Shown: positions 49,787 through 57,961, counted from the first letter of the stretch. The stretch: 64,000 nt of DNA from Caulobacter sp. 73W (GCF_041021955.1 NZ_CP158375.1:2914001-2978000), one strand, 5' to 3'. A program made the numbers and translations. The notes: generated by a model not told the origin, from the letters alone.

Positions 49787-50617
49787 ATGTCGCGTCTGCC
49801 TAGCCACCTCGCCGATTTGATCGCGGTCGACCGGTACTACGAGCTTCAATCGCCGAGCACTGCGATCGACTACACCGCCCGCACGGCTGATGTGGAAGAA
49901 GTGCTTGTGATTGGAAGAAGGCCGCCCAGCTGGCCAACGGACAATCTGCCGATCGGCAGCATCGCTTTTGAAGACGGCTACTACGGGATTTACAAGACGC
50001 TGCCTGACGGTACGCCGAACCCGGAATACACCGCCGCTGAGGTCATGAACCCTCACCATATTGCGGTCACGGCGCAGAATGGGGAATCAGCTGGCGCTCT
50101 TGCCGCGAAGCTGGCCAAAGGGATAGCCAAGGTCGAGACCGGGATGGCCGCGCTGACCGGCCTTGAAAATATCCAGACAACGGCGGGAGTGGTTCGCGCT
50201 GAGGAGTTGAAACTGCTTTGGCAGGACGTGAACTTCAAGTTTGTCGATCAGATTCCAAACGCGCCGGTGACGGCGCCTGCCGCGCTCGACTGGGTCGATG
50301 GGAAGCCCGTGGTTATCTTCTCGGCGGCGGCGGCGGCTCATGCCGACGAAGCGGTCTATCCAAACAGCAAGGGCGTGACCTATCTCATCATGCATGAGAT
50401 GGGTCACATGACTCGCGTAGGCAACGAGGCGAAGAACCAGGCCCTGTTGGATTATGCGTTCAACAATCCGCAGGATCCAAACTTCGAACACTTCAACGAC
50501 CACCCACCAAATCCGTATCGCATCCATTCGGAGCATACGGCAGACATCGTCGGTATTGCGGTGGCGAACTATGTGGGCATGCCAATCGACGCGACCTTGG
50601 CGCCGTGGGGGTACTGA
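49787..50617 (+). CDS. Putative zincin metallopeptidase (HEMGH), possible effector
   Basis: 276 residues from MSRLPSHLADLIAVDRYYEL. The zinc motif HEMGH is at residues 203-207 (YLIMHEMGHMTRVGN). A likely third ligand lies in HSEHTADIVG at about residues 247-256, E249 in an ExxAD context. There is no signal peptide. An N-terminal VEEVLVIGRRPPSW resembles the EVVVTGxR motif found near the start of many exported Caulobacteraceae proteins. Its stop shares one base with the start of a gene for an exported protein. The arrangement resembles an effector followed by its immunity protein, but no family was recognised. AAAGGGA precedes the ATG. Confidence 0.65.
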   Translation: MSRLPSHLADLIAVDRYYELQSPSTAIDYTARTADVEEVLVIGRRPPSWPTDNLPIGSIAFEDGYYGIYKTLPDGTPNPEYTAAEVMNPHHIAVTAQNGESAGALAAKLAKGIAKVETGMAALTGLENIQTTAGVVRAEELKLLWQDVNFKFVDQIPNAPVTAPAALDWVDGKPVVIFSAAAAAHADEAVYPNSKGVTYLIMHEMGHMTRVGNEAKNQALLDYAFNNPQDPNFEHFNDHPPNPYRIHSEHTADIVGIAVANYVGMPIDATLAPWGY

Positions 50618-51207
50618 TGAGCCTTTCCATAGCCATCCTTTCCACCGGCGTCCTCATCGCAGCTGCTAGCAGCCCCCCGATCACAGGTGACGCCTCTACG
50701 TTGGGCATTGGCGCTGATGGGAAAGTCGGCCCCCTGAGCTATGTCGGTTCTACAACGCACACGCTGCCGCTTTCCTCCGGCGAAACCGTCACTCGCCTCG
50801 TCAAGCCAACTGAAGCGGCGACCTCCCGGGGCCGCCATGTCGTCTGGAAATTTCCCGGGGGGGTGTTCAGCGGCGCAGCCGCGACCGATTTCCGGATCGA
50901 AGAGAGCGGATCAGCTGCAGAGGAGTCCGGCGATGCACCCAAGCCCGCTCCTCAATGCGTAAAGAAGGCCTCCACGCGACAGGCCAACACCAAGCCTTTG
51001 AGCTTGTGGCGTTGTGGCGCGCAGACAGTGCTTACCTCGGAAACACCGGCGGGCGCCGCGCGGACGCTTCTGTCGACATCGACACCCTTCGCGTTTGTGG
51101 CTGCGCAACCTGATCCTCACGGTTATTCCGCGCCTGTTGTCCTTGGGCGAATGGATTCCGAGGGGCGCATCTCGTTGGTGGTGCTGGCGTGGGATCTGCG
51201 TAACTAG
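50617..51207 (+). CDS. Exported protein of unknown function coupled to the zincin gene
   Basis: 196 residues. It begins with a signal peptide (MSLSIAILSTGVLIAAASSP), so it is directed to the periplasm. The body is rich in Ser, Thr and Ala, with two cysteines (QCVKKAST and LWRCGAQTV) that could form one disulfide, and ends SEGRISLVVLAWDLRN. The ATG is fixed by the TGATG overlap with the zincin stop. No homologous family was recognised. A periplasmic partner or immunity protein for the zincin is an inference from coupling alone. Confidence 0.6.
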   Translation: MSLSIAILSTGVLIAAASSPPITGDASTLGIGADGKVGPLSYVGSTTHTLPLSSGETVTRLVKPTEAATSRGRHVVWKFPGGVFSGAAATDFRIEESGSAAEESGDAPKPAPQCVKKASTRQANTKPLSLWRCGAQTVLTSETPAGAARTLLSTSTPFAFVAAQPDPHGYSAPVVLGRMDSEGRISLVVLAWDLRN

Positions 51208-51401
51208 CAATGCGATCGCATAAGGGCGGCGGTCAGCGCGCGCGCACAGCCCCGGTTGACGTTCGGGGTGCTGCCGCACTTGGCGGGGGGCGACCTAATC
51301 CGACGACAAATGTCGGCTCAAAGCGGTCGTTAGGCGTATCCGTTTTTAAGGCAGTCGGGAGGGCGGGCGGTAAAGCCGCCTAAGGGTGGCGAGCGGTCGT
51401 A

Positions 51402-51430
51402 GGGATCGGCCCAAGCGGTGAGCCGATCCC
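51402..51430 (-). terminator. Perfect 9-bp hairpin after the PhyH gene
   Basis: GGGATCGGC (51402-51410) pairs exactly with GCCGATCCC (51422-51430), loop of 11, starting eight bases beyond the dioxygenase stop. No T-run follows, so efficiency is uncertain. The 230-bp gap to the upstream plus-strand gene holds no other feature. Confidence 0.5.
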
Positions 51431-51437
51431 ATCCGCC

Positions 51438-52241
51438 TTAATCGAACAAGCCAAGCGCCAGACGAATTGCCGCTTCTACGGCGGAATAACCTCCGTCGCT
51501 TCGCTTCAACCGCTGTTCCTCTTTCGGCAGCAGCGGCGGTTGCGCCATGAAGCGCGGCGTTCGTCCGAGGTTCGGTTGTGCCGCATGAACAAGGAAGGGG
51601 TGGCAAAGATAGACCGTCCCTGCGCGACCCGTCGCCAAGGCTTGAGGGCGTGGCTCAATCCCATCGATGACGCCGACGATTTCCCTGAGGGTCAACCCAT
51701 CGTCGCCGGCGTCCGCGAGACCGCGCGCCACGTCCATATGGGATCCGAGCAGCAGCCGGGTCGGTGCATCGTCAGGTCCCACGTCCGAGAACAGGAACAG
51801 CATCAGCAACGCCCGCCCTTTGGACGAGACGTTGGCGCGCCATTTCATGAAGTCCGGGTCTTCCCAGCCGAAGCTTACGTCGACGTGCCATCCGGTGTCG
51901 CCCGTGTCCTCTGGCGATGGGAAGCGGACTGGAAAAGTACCCATCGCCCCACAGGGCAGCCAACGCCCACGCCCAACGAGTTGGTCGAACGCCCGACGAA
52001 GAACGACCGTGTTGGCGGCTTCGATGAAGGGCTCGTCACTATACATGCCCAGCCGAATGACCGGCTTGGTCCACGTTGCCGGATCATGAGGATCGCAGCC
52101 GGTGTCTCGCCATAGGATCGCGCGAGCCGCGTCGGCGGTCGCGCGCGGGAAGGCGTCCTCAAGCCGAATAAAACCTTGTTGGATGAATTGCTCGATCTGG
52201 GCGCTGCTGAGACCGCAGCGGCCATCTTCGTCGTAAGTCAT
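51438..52241 (-). CDS. Phytanoyl-CoA dioxygenase (PhyH) family protein
   Basis: 267-residue Fe(II)/2-oxoglutarate-dependent oxygenase. The iron triad is H and D in GWHVDVSFGW and a distal H in CHPFLVHAAQPNLG, and the Arg of GRTPRFMAQPP would bind 2-oxoglutarate. It hydroxylates an unknown small molecule. The start at ATG 52241 follows GAGAG; an ATG at 52253 is four codons longer. It is carried inside the island without an obvious pathway neighbour. Confidence 0.87.
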   Translation of the reverse strand: MTYDEDGRCGLSSAQIEQFIQQGFIRLEDAFPRATADAARAILWRDTGCDPHDPATWTKPVIRLGMYSDEPFIEAANTVVLRRAFDQLVGRGRWLPCGAMGTFPVRFPSPEDTGDTGWHVDVSFGWEDPDFMKWRANVSSKGRALLMLFLFSDVGPDDAPTRLLLGSHMDVARGLADAGDDGLTLREIVGVIDGIEPRPQALATGRAGTVYLCHPFLVHAAQPNLGRTPRFMAQPPLLPKEEQRLKRSDGGYSAVEAAIRLALGLFD

Positions 52242-52532
52242 GGAAACTCTCATATCGCATCGTCGCGGCGACCTTCAGGTCGGCGCGATGTCTCGGTTCA
52301 AGGGTGAAGCAGGCGGCGCGACGAGCGCGCCGTCGGTTCAAGCCAGGAAGAAGACCGATGCGATGTTGGAGGTGCTCATCATAACGGCTGGAGTTAAGCC
52401 CGATCGCTCAAATGTCGCAAGGCCGGAGGTCCGCAAAGGGTCGAAGGCGGACTTGCGTGGACAAGACGGAATGTCTCGAACTCGGCAGGTAGCCAATGTC
52501 TGCATTTGGCGGATTGTGTTGAAAAAGGCCGG

Positions 52533-52700
52533 CTAGGTTGAAGGGCGGCCCAGGCATTTTCCTTCGATCCACGCCCCACCGGCGTCAAGACATGCGTCTT
52601 GGGCAACGCTCGGGGAGTGGCGCACGAACACCGCGACACTGACCAGAGCTACGACGGCGACCGCCGCAACGATCAGCCAGCGAACTACGCGCCGAGACAT
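52533..52700 (-). CDS. 55-residue single-pass membrane peptide
   Basis: Starts MSRRVVRWLIVAAVAVVALV, a basic N-terminus plus one hydrophobic helix, then a short periplasmic part ending DACLDAGGAWIEGKCLGRPST with two cysteines, written here as residues 35-55. AGAAGG lies eight bases before its ATG. The C-D/L-GG-W-C pattern occurs in small exported proteins of Caulobacteraceae. It lies between a candidate insertion-sequence inverted repeat and the transposase, on the opposite strand, so it may be a passenger or an old chromosomal gene. Function unknown. Confidence 0.55.
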   Translation of the reverse strand: MSRRVVRWLIVAAVAVVALVSVAVFVRHSPSVAQDACLDAGGAWIEGKCLGRPST

Positions 52701-52790
52701 CCTGATCACCTTCTTCGTTCAAGGCTAACTCGCTTGTTGAAGCATGAAGTGGGGCCTGATTCACTCCCGTAGCAGCGAGGAGGCATGGCC

Positions 52791-54164
52791 ATGATGGGTG
52801 ATCGAAAGATCGATCAGGGCGCTCTGTTCTACGAGTTCTCGCTCGAAGGGCACGTGCCTGCAGGCCACCTGCTTCGCGCCATTGATCGCTTCGTCGATCT
52901 CGAGGGCGTTCGTGCTCACGTCGCGCCCTTCTACTCTCCCATTGGCCGCCCATCGATCGATCCCGAGCTGCTGATCCGCATGCTGATCGTCGGCTACTGC
53001 TTCGGCATCCGTTCTGAACGGCGGCTCTGTGATGAGGTGCATCTGAACCTGGCCTACCGCTGGTTCTGCCGCCTAGGCCTGGACGGAGATGTCCCCGACC
53101 ACTCAACCTTGTCGAAGAACAGGCATGGCCGCTTTCGCGACTGTGATCTGCTGCGTCACGTCTTCGAGACGACGGTGGAGCGCTGCATAGCCGAGGGCAT
53201 GGTCGGCGGAGAAGGCTTCGCCGCCGACGCCAGCCTGATCAAGGCTGACGCTAACCGTCAGCGCTGCGTACCCAGTGCAGAGGGCTTGCCGAAGGCGGCT
53301 GCGAGCCGGGCGATCAATGAGTATCTAGCCGTGCTCGATGACGCCGCCTTCGGCGCGGCGACTCCCGTCGTGCCGAAGTTCATCTCACCGGCCGATCCGG
53401 CGGCGCGTTGGACCGGAGCGGACAAGGGCCCGGCCTACTTTGCGTACTCGACCAACTATCTGATCGACCTGCAGCACGCGGTGATTGTCGATGTCGAACC
53501 CACAGCGCCGGTGCGTCAGGCGGAGGTGGGCGCGGTTCGCACGATGCTCGACAGGGTACGGGATCGCCATGAACTGAGCCCGGATCGCCTGGCTGCGGAC
53601 ACCGCCTATGGCTCGGCGGAGATGTTGGATTGGCTGGTCGAAAAGCGAGGCATCGAGCCGCATATCCCAGTCATCGACAAATCCGGGCGCGATGACGGGA
53701 CGTTCGCACGCAGCGACTTCATCTACGACCGCGCCGCCGACACCTATACGTGCCCGTCGGGGAAAACTTTGGAGCGAAACCGACGCGCCTTTAGCAGGCC
53801 ACGGCCGAACGCCCCACCAGACGACACCTATCGATACCGCGCGTCGAAGAAGGATTGCGACGCGTGCGAACTGAAGAGCCGCTGTTCACCCAACACGCCC
53901 GCCCGCAAAGTCACTCGTTCGATCTATGAGGCTTCAAGAGACCGGGCGCGCGATATCGCCAAGACCGACGCCTATATAATCTCACGGCGAGAGCGGAAAA
54001 AGGTCGAGATGCTGTTCGCCCACCTCAAGCGCATCCTCAAGGTAGACCGGCTGCGGCTCCGTGGCCCGAATGGCGCCCGCGATGAGTTCCTAATGGCTGC
54101 AACCGCTCAGAACCTTCGCAAAATGGCCAAGGTGATCGCCCCGTTGGACGCTTTACCTGCCTAA
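52791..54164 (+). CDS. IS1182-family transposase
   Basis: 457 residues. The N-terminal DUF772-type domain is HVPAGHLLRAIDRFVDLEGV with PFYSPIGRPSIDPELLIRML and RWFCRLGLDGDVPDHSTLSK. The DDE core shows the first Asp in GFAADASLIKAD, the second in AADTAYGSAEM and the Glu in RKKVEMLFAHLKRIL. A Cys-rich insert (DCDACELKSRC) is typical of the family. The frame is intact. The ATG at 52791 is seven bases after GAGGAGG; the ATG at 52785 is too close to that site. Confidence 0.93.
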   Translation: MMGDRKIDQGALFYEFSLEGHVPAGHLLRAIDRFVDLEGVRAHVAPFYSPIGRPSIDPELLIRMLIVGYCFGIRSERRLCDEVHLNLAYRWFCRLGLDGDVPDHSTLSKNRHGRFRDCDLLRHVFETTVERCIAEGMVGGEGFAADASLIKADANRQRCVPSAEGLPKAAASRAINEYLAVLDDAAFGAATPVVPKFISPADPAARWTGADKGPAYFAYSTNYLIDLQHAVIVDVEPTAPVRQAEVGAVRTMLDRVRDRHELSPDRLAADTAYGSAEMLDWLVEKRGIEPHIPVIDKSGRDDGTFARSDFIYDRAADTYTCPSGKTLERNRRAFSRPRPNAPPDDTYRYRASKKDCDACELKSRCSPNTPARKVTRSIYEASRDRARDIAKTDAYIISRRERKKVEMLFAHLKRILKVDRLRLRGPNGARDEFLMAATAQNLRKMAKVIAPLDALPA

Positions 54165-54256
54165 GGCGGGGCTACTCAGTTCCGTACGCTTGGCAGCCGC
54201 CGGATCAGCGCGGCCTTTTTCAACGAAATCGGCGCAAAGCTGCCGCCGCAAGGCGC

Positions 54257-54297
54257 ATCGGGCCAGTCTTAGCTGGGATCGGGCCAGCTTTAACTGG
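54257..54297 (-). repeat. Two inverted copies of the IS21-end-like repeat (right)
   Basis: ATCGGGCCAGTCTTAGCTGG (54257-54276) and ATCGGGCCAGCTTTAACTGG (54278-54297) are tandem copies. Their reverse complement matches the copies at 48617-48667 (CAGCTGAGACTGGCCCGAT, AAGTTAAGGCTGGCCCG). They lie 15 bp from the 3' end of the tRNA gene and form the right boundary of the island. Confidence 0.6.
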
Positions 54298-54312
54298 TTT
54301 CGACAAGGCGAG

Positions 54313-54389
54313 TGGCGACCCGGGAGGGACTCGAACCCCCGACCTTAGCTTTAGGAAAGCTCTGCTCTATCCGGCTGAGCTACCGGGCC
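54313..54389 (-). tRNA. tRNA-Arg (anticodon CCU)
   Basis: A 77-base cloverleaf. The acceptor stem GGCCCGG pairs with CCGGGTC (one G-T), and the D arm GCTCAGCCGGATAGAGC follows. The anticodon loop TTCCTAA gives CCU, and the T arm is GGGGGTTCGAGTCCCTC. CCA is encoded. The anticodon stem has one mismatch at its top pair. The 3' end faces the accessory island, a usual place for element insertion. Confidence 0.95.
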
Positions 54390-54450
54390 GACGCGGGGCG
54401 TGATAGCGCATGTGCGGGGGGCTTGCGAACCCCGCACGTCGGGAACCGTC

Positions 54451-55767
54451 ATGAATCTGCTGCGTCCGCTCAAGACCCTCTATGTCCAGGTGCTGATCGG
54501 CATCGCCCTGGGCGTGACCATCGGGGCGGTCTGGCCTGACGTCGGGGTGGCGCTGAAGCCCCTGGGCGACGGCTTCATCAAGCTGATCAAGATGGTCGTG
54601 GCGCCGGTGATCTTCTGCACCGTGGCGGGCGGCATCGCCCACATGAGCGACATGAAGAAGTTCGGCCGGGTGGGCGGCAAGGCGCTGATCTATTTCGAGG
54701 TCGTCTCGACCTTGGCCCTTCTGGTCGGCCTGATCGTCGGCGAACTGGTGCGGCCGGGCCGCGGGTTCAACATCGACCCCGCCGCCATCGATCCGTCCGT
54801 GGCCGCCGGCTACGCCGAGAAGGCCAAGCACGGCGACAGCTTCATCGACTACATCCTGCACCTGATCCCCGAGACGTTCTTCGGCGCCTTCGCCGAGGGC
54901 AACCTGCTGCAGGTGCTGGTGGTGGCGATCCTGACCGGCTTCGCCTGCGCCCGCCTGGGCGACTTCGGCGAGAAGGCGGCCGGCGCGCTGGAGCACGTCT
55001 CCAAGGTGTTCTTCTCGATCATCCACCTGGTGGTGCGCCTGGCGCCCCTGGGCGCGTTCGGGGCAATGGGCTTCACCATCGGCAAGTACGGCCTGGCCTC
55101 GCTGATCCAGCTGGGGGCGCTGGTGGGGACCTTCTATCTGACGGCGCTGCTGTTCGTGCTGGTGGTGCTGGGCGTCATCGCCCGGCTGGCCGGGTTCTCG
55201 ATCCTGAAGTTCATCGCCTATATCCGCGAGGAGCTGCTGATCGTCCTGGGCACCAGCTCGTCGGAATCGGTCCTGCCGCAGATGATGGAGAAGCTGCAGC
55301 GCCTGGGCGCGTCGCGCCCGGTGGTCGGGCTGGTGATCCCCACGGGCTACAGCTTCAACCTGGACGGCACCAACATCTACATGACCCTGGCCACCCTGTT
55401 CCTGGCCCAGGCGACCAACACCGACCTGTCGATCTGGCAGATGGGCACGATCCTGGGGGTGGCCATGCTGACCTCCAAGGGGGCCAGCGGCGTGACCGGG
55501 GCCGGCTTCATCACCCTGGCGGCGACCCTGGCGGTGGTGCCCGACATCCCCATCGCCGCCCTGGCGGTGCTGGTGGGCGTCGACCGGTTCATGAGCGAGT
55601 GCCGGGCCCTGACCAACCTGGTCGGCAACGGCGTGGCCACCTTGGTGGTGGCGCGCTGGGAGAATGAGCTCGACATGGATGTGCTACGCAACGAGCTGTC
55701 CATGGGGCCGAGGGCGGGCGAGATCGCGGCGGCTAGGGAAGCGCCTCTGCCGTCCGACGACGCCTGA
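54451..55767 (+). CDS. dctA: C4-dicarboxylate:cation symporter DctA
   Basis: 438-residue inner-membrane carrier for succinate, fumarate and malate. It has eight membrane helices, the Ser-rich re-entrant loop [14 protein letters not shown], the second hairpin [14 protein letters not shown], and NLDGTNIYM in helix 7. [18 protein letters not shown] in helix 8 completes the substrate site. The start [13 protein letters not shown] at 54451 was chosen; the frame runs 17 codons upstream toward the tRNA without a ribosome site. Confidence 0.94.
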   Translation: MNLLRPLKTLYVQVLIGIALGVTIGAVWPDVGVALKPLGDGFIKLIKMVVAPVIFCTVAGGIAHMSDMKKFGRVGGKALIYFEVVSTLALLVGLIVGELVRPGRGFNIDPAAIDPSVAAGYAEKAKHGDSFIDYILHLIPETFFGAFAEGNLLQVLVVAILTGFACARLGDFGEKAAGALEHVSKVFFSIIHLVVRLAPLGAFGAMGFTIGKYGLASLIQLGALVGTFYLTALLFVLVVLGVIARLAGFSILKFIAYIREELLIVLGTSSSESVLPQMMEKLQRLGASRPVVGLVIPTGYSFNLDGTNIYMTLATLFLAQATNTDLSIWQMGTILGVAMLTSKGASGVTGAGFITLAATLAVVPDIPIAALAVLVGVDRFMSECRALTNLVGNGVATLVVARWENELDMDVLRNELSMGPRAGEIAAAREAPLPSDDA

Positions 55768-55859
55768 TACCCGCCTTCTCGCGCAGGTTGCGGGCGCGGT
55801 AGGAGGCTTAACCTTACCCCGTAAACAAGCGCTTGCATGTCGCTCGCAAATGCACAGAC

Positions 55860-57017
55860 ATGCGCGCCGACATGATCGAGACTTCCTCTAAGACCGCGGT
55901 TATGGCCGGCGAGGGCGCGCCGCTGGACGGCGCCCTGCTGACTCTGATCGAGACCATCGAAGCCCTGGCCTCGGCCGGGACGGTGGCCGACATCGCCGTG
56001 GTCGTGCGCTCTGCGGCGCGGCGGATCTCCGGCGCCGACGGGGTGGCCTTCGTCCTGCGCGACGGGGAGCAGTGCTGGTATCTGGACGAGGACGCCATCG
56101 CGCCCCTGTGGAAGGGCAAGCGCTTCCCCATGGAGACCTGCATCTCCGGCTGGGCGATGCTGAACCGCAAGACGGCGGTGATCCCCGACATCTATCTGGA
56201 CGACCGCATCCCGCACGACGCCTATCGGCCGACCTTCGTCAAAAGCCTTGTCATGACGCCGGTGCGCCCGGCCGATCCGGTGGCGGCGATCGGGGCCTAC
56301 TGGGCGGACGAGCGCCAGCCGACGCCGGGCGAGATCGCCAAGCTGGAGGTGATCGCCCGGGCCACCGCGGCGGCGCTGGAAAGCGCGCGGGCGCGGGCCT
56401 CGCTGCAGGAGGCGCTGGAGCGGCGCGAACTACTGCTGCACGAACTCGATCACCGCATGAAGAACACCCTGGCGGCGGCCCATTCGATCACCCGCCAGAC
56501 CCTGCGCCACGCCGACAGCGCCGAGGCTTTCGCAGAAGCCTTCGAGCGCCGGCTGATGGCCCTGTCCCAGGCGCACGAACTCTTAACCCAGGGCGGCTGG
56601 GGTCGGGCGACCATGGAGCAGGTGCTGCGCGCGGCCCTGACCCCCTTCAGTGGCGAGGACGGCGAGCGGCTTAAGCTTTTCGGCCCGGCCATGAGCCTGA
56701 GCCCCGAGACCGCCGTCGACCTGCACATGGCGTTTCACGAGCTGGCGGTGAACGCGGCCAAGTACGGCGCCTTCAGCGCGCCCGGCGGGCGGGTGTCGGT
56801 AAGCTGGGATGTGGGGGAGGACGGGCGTTTCCGCCTGGCCTGGATCGAAAGCGGCGGCCCGCCGGTGGAGATGCCGGCCGAGCGCGGCTTCGGCTCACGC
56901 CTGATCGAAAGCGGCATGTCTGTGCGGCTGGGCGGCAAGGCGACCCTGCGCTTCGCGCCCGACGGGCTGGTCTATGAGATCGACGCGCCCCTGTCGGCGG
57001 GCTTGGCCGCCGGCTGA
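55860..57017 (+). CDS. GAF-HWE sensor histidine kinase
   Basis: 385 residues, soluble. A GAF domain spans about residues 25-175 (CWYLDEDAIAPLWKGKRFPM, GWAMLNRKTAVIPDIYLDDR). The HWE-type kinase core follows: phospho-acceptor H198 in LHELDHRMKNTLAAAHSI, the H/E-type box MAFHELAVNAAKYGAFS, and the WxE motif in LAWIESGGPPV with GFGSRLIE. HWE kinases feed general stress or light responses; no partner regulator is adjacent. The ATG at 55872 (MIETSSK) is an alternative start. Confidence 0.92.
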   Translation: MRADMIETSSKTAVMAGEGAPLDGALLTLIETIEALASAGTVADIAVVVRSAARRISGADGVAFVLRDGEQCWYLDEDAIAPLWKGKRFPMETCISGWAMLNRKTAVIPDIYLDDRIPHDAYRPTFVKSLVMTPVRPADPVAAIGAYWADERQPTPGEIAKLEVIARATAAALESARARASLQEALERRELLLHELDHRMKNTLAAAHSITRQTLRHADSAEAFAEAFERRLMALSQAHELLTQGGWGRATMEQVLRAALTPFSGEDGERLKLFGPAMSLSPETAVDLHMAFHELAVNAAKYGAFSAPGGRVSVSWDVGEDGRFRLAWIESGGPPVEMPAERGFGSRLIESGMSVRLGGKATLRFAPDGLVYEIDAPLSAGLAAG

Positions 57018-57055
57018 GGAAAATAGGCGGCGGGCTTGGCGGTCGGCTGAGCAGC

Positions 57056-57087
57056 AAAACGCCCGCCACGGAGAACCGGGGCGGGCG
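57056..57087 (-). terminator. Rho-independent terminator of carD
   Basis: On the minus strand CGCCCGCC (57080-57087) pairs with GGCGGGCG (57060-57067) around a 12-base loop and is followed by TTTT. It lies 26 bp after the carD stop and 38 bp after the convergent HWE kinase. Confidence 0.8.
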
Positions 57088-57113
57088 CTTGATCGTCCGA
57101 AGGTCGGTAGGGC

Positions 57114-57617
57114 CTAGGCGGCCTTGACCAGCGACTTGGTCAGCAGGCCGATGGCGGCTTCGCGATCGATGCGCTCGATGGCGGCCACTTCGCGAGCCAT
57201 GCGGTCCAGGGCCAATTCATAGAGCTGACGCTCCGAATAGGACTGTTCCGGCTGGTTCTCGGCGCGGTGCAGGTCACGGACCACCTCGGCGATCGAGATC
57301 AGGTCGCCCGAGTTGATCTTGGCTTCGTATTCCTGGGCGCGACGCGACCACATGGTGCGCTTCACGCGGGCGCGGCCCTTCAGGGTGGTCAGGGCCTGGC
57401 TGACGGTGTCGCCGGCGGCCAGCGGGCGCAGGCCGGCGGTCTTGGCCTTCTTGGTCGGGACGCGAAGGGTCATCTTCTCGTGGTCGAAGGTGATCACGTA
57501 GACCTCGAGCGACATCCCGGCCACTTCCTGGGTCTCGACCGCCTGCACGGTGCCGACGCCATGCGCCGGGTAGACGACGTGATCGCCAACCGAGAAATCC
57601 AGACCGTTCTTGCTCAT
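57114..57617 (-). CDS. CarD-family transcriptional regulator CdnL
   Basis: 167 residues. The N-terminal RNA-polymerase-interacting domain (residues 1-65) has FSVGDHVVYPAHGVGTVQAV and SLEVYVITFDHEKMTLRVPT. The helical C-terminal domain includes the conserved Trp in RVKRTMWSRRAQEYEAKI, which wedges into the promoter bubble, and YSERQLYELALDRMAREVA. In Caulobacter this factor stabilises open complexes at rRNA and housekeeping promoters. The start at 57617 has GAGG six bases upstream; the ATG at 57629 is four codons longer. The next 344 bp have no gene. Confidence 0.93.
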   Translation of the reverse strand: MSKNGLDFSVGDHVVYPAHGVGTVQAVETQEVAGMSLEVYVITFDHEKMTLRVPTKKAKTAGLRPLAAGDTVSQALTTLKGRARVKRTMWSRRAQEYEAKINSGDLISIAEVVRDLHRAENQPEQSYSERQLYELALDRMAREVAAIERIDREAAIGLLTKSLVKAA

Positions 57618-57961
57618 GCTCGTCCTCATTGATCATCCCGTCGCCGGGGGGCGTCGGGCCGTCGCCGCACATGAACCATCCGACCCAAAGACACAGCGTT
57701 CCCCGGCCGCGAAAAAGAAGGGCGCGGGGGCTGGTCGTTACGGTCGGAATAGTTCTAAGACACTCTTCGCCTTCGATGGCGCGCGCCGATTTGTGCAGCG
57801 GCTATTCTAGACAGAGACATCGGCGGCGCGCGCATGCGTGGCCGTCACGTCAGTTTTGACGATAACACAAAATTTAGCTCAATGAAAGGCTTGCGGCGGC
57901 AAGCCCATGCTCGCGTCATGCGCGGACGGCGCCAGGCGGCCCCAAACGCCGCCTTCGATTG
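57618..57961. other. Gene-free stretch between fdxA and carD
   Basis: 344 bp without a credible gene. It holds the carD promoter region and, near its right end, the fdxA hairpin at 57888-57905. An AT-rich tract at 57852-57880 (CAGTTTTGACGATAACACAA then AATTTAGCTC) stands out in this high-G+C context. Several frames cross it but none has a ribosome site plus coding character. Confidence 0.5.
57888..57905 (-). terminator. Hairpin terminator of fdxA
   Basis: GGCTTGC and GCAAGCC form a perfect seven-base stem around a four-base loop, and the minus strand continues TTTCATTG. It lies 56 bp beyond the fdxA stop. Confidence 0.6.

Larger units (their letters stand above)
52496..54247. mobile_element. 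IS1182-type insertion sequence (approximate limits)
   Basis: The element contains a full-length IS1182-type transposase. Candidate terminal inverted repeats share a perfect GTTGAAAAAGGCCG core (52518-52531, and reversed at 54211-54224) with further partial matches outward: TGCATTTGGCGGATTGT on the left and GCTTTGCGCCGATTTC on the right. The left arm is 260 bp from the transposase, and the gap holds a small ORF on the other strand, so the left limit is uncertain. No flanking target duplication was identified. Confidence 0.45.

Noticed and set aside
51329..51335. GTTAGGC, which looks like an integron attC core
   Set aside because: No correctly placed GCCTAAC partner in front of it; only GCCTAAG occurs later and in the wrong order. 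No integron integrase is present.
48511..54389. Complete integrative element or prophage
   Set aside because: No integrase, no structural phage genes and no duplicated tRNA 3' end were found; only insertion-sequence type ends are visible.
57629..57859. 76-codon plus-strand frame between carD and fdxA
   Set aside because: Arg/Pro/His-rich content without a ribosome site; it crosses the carD start and promoter region.
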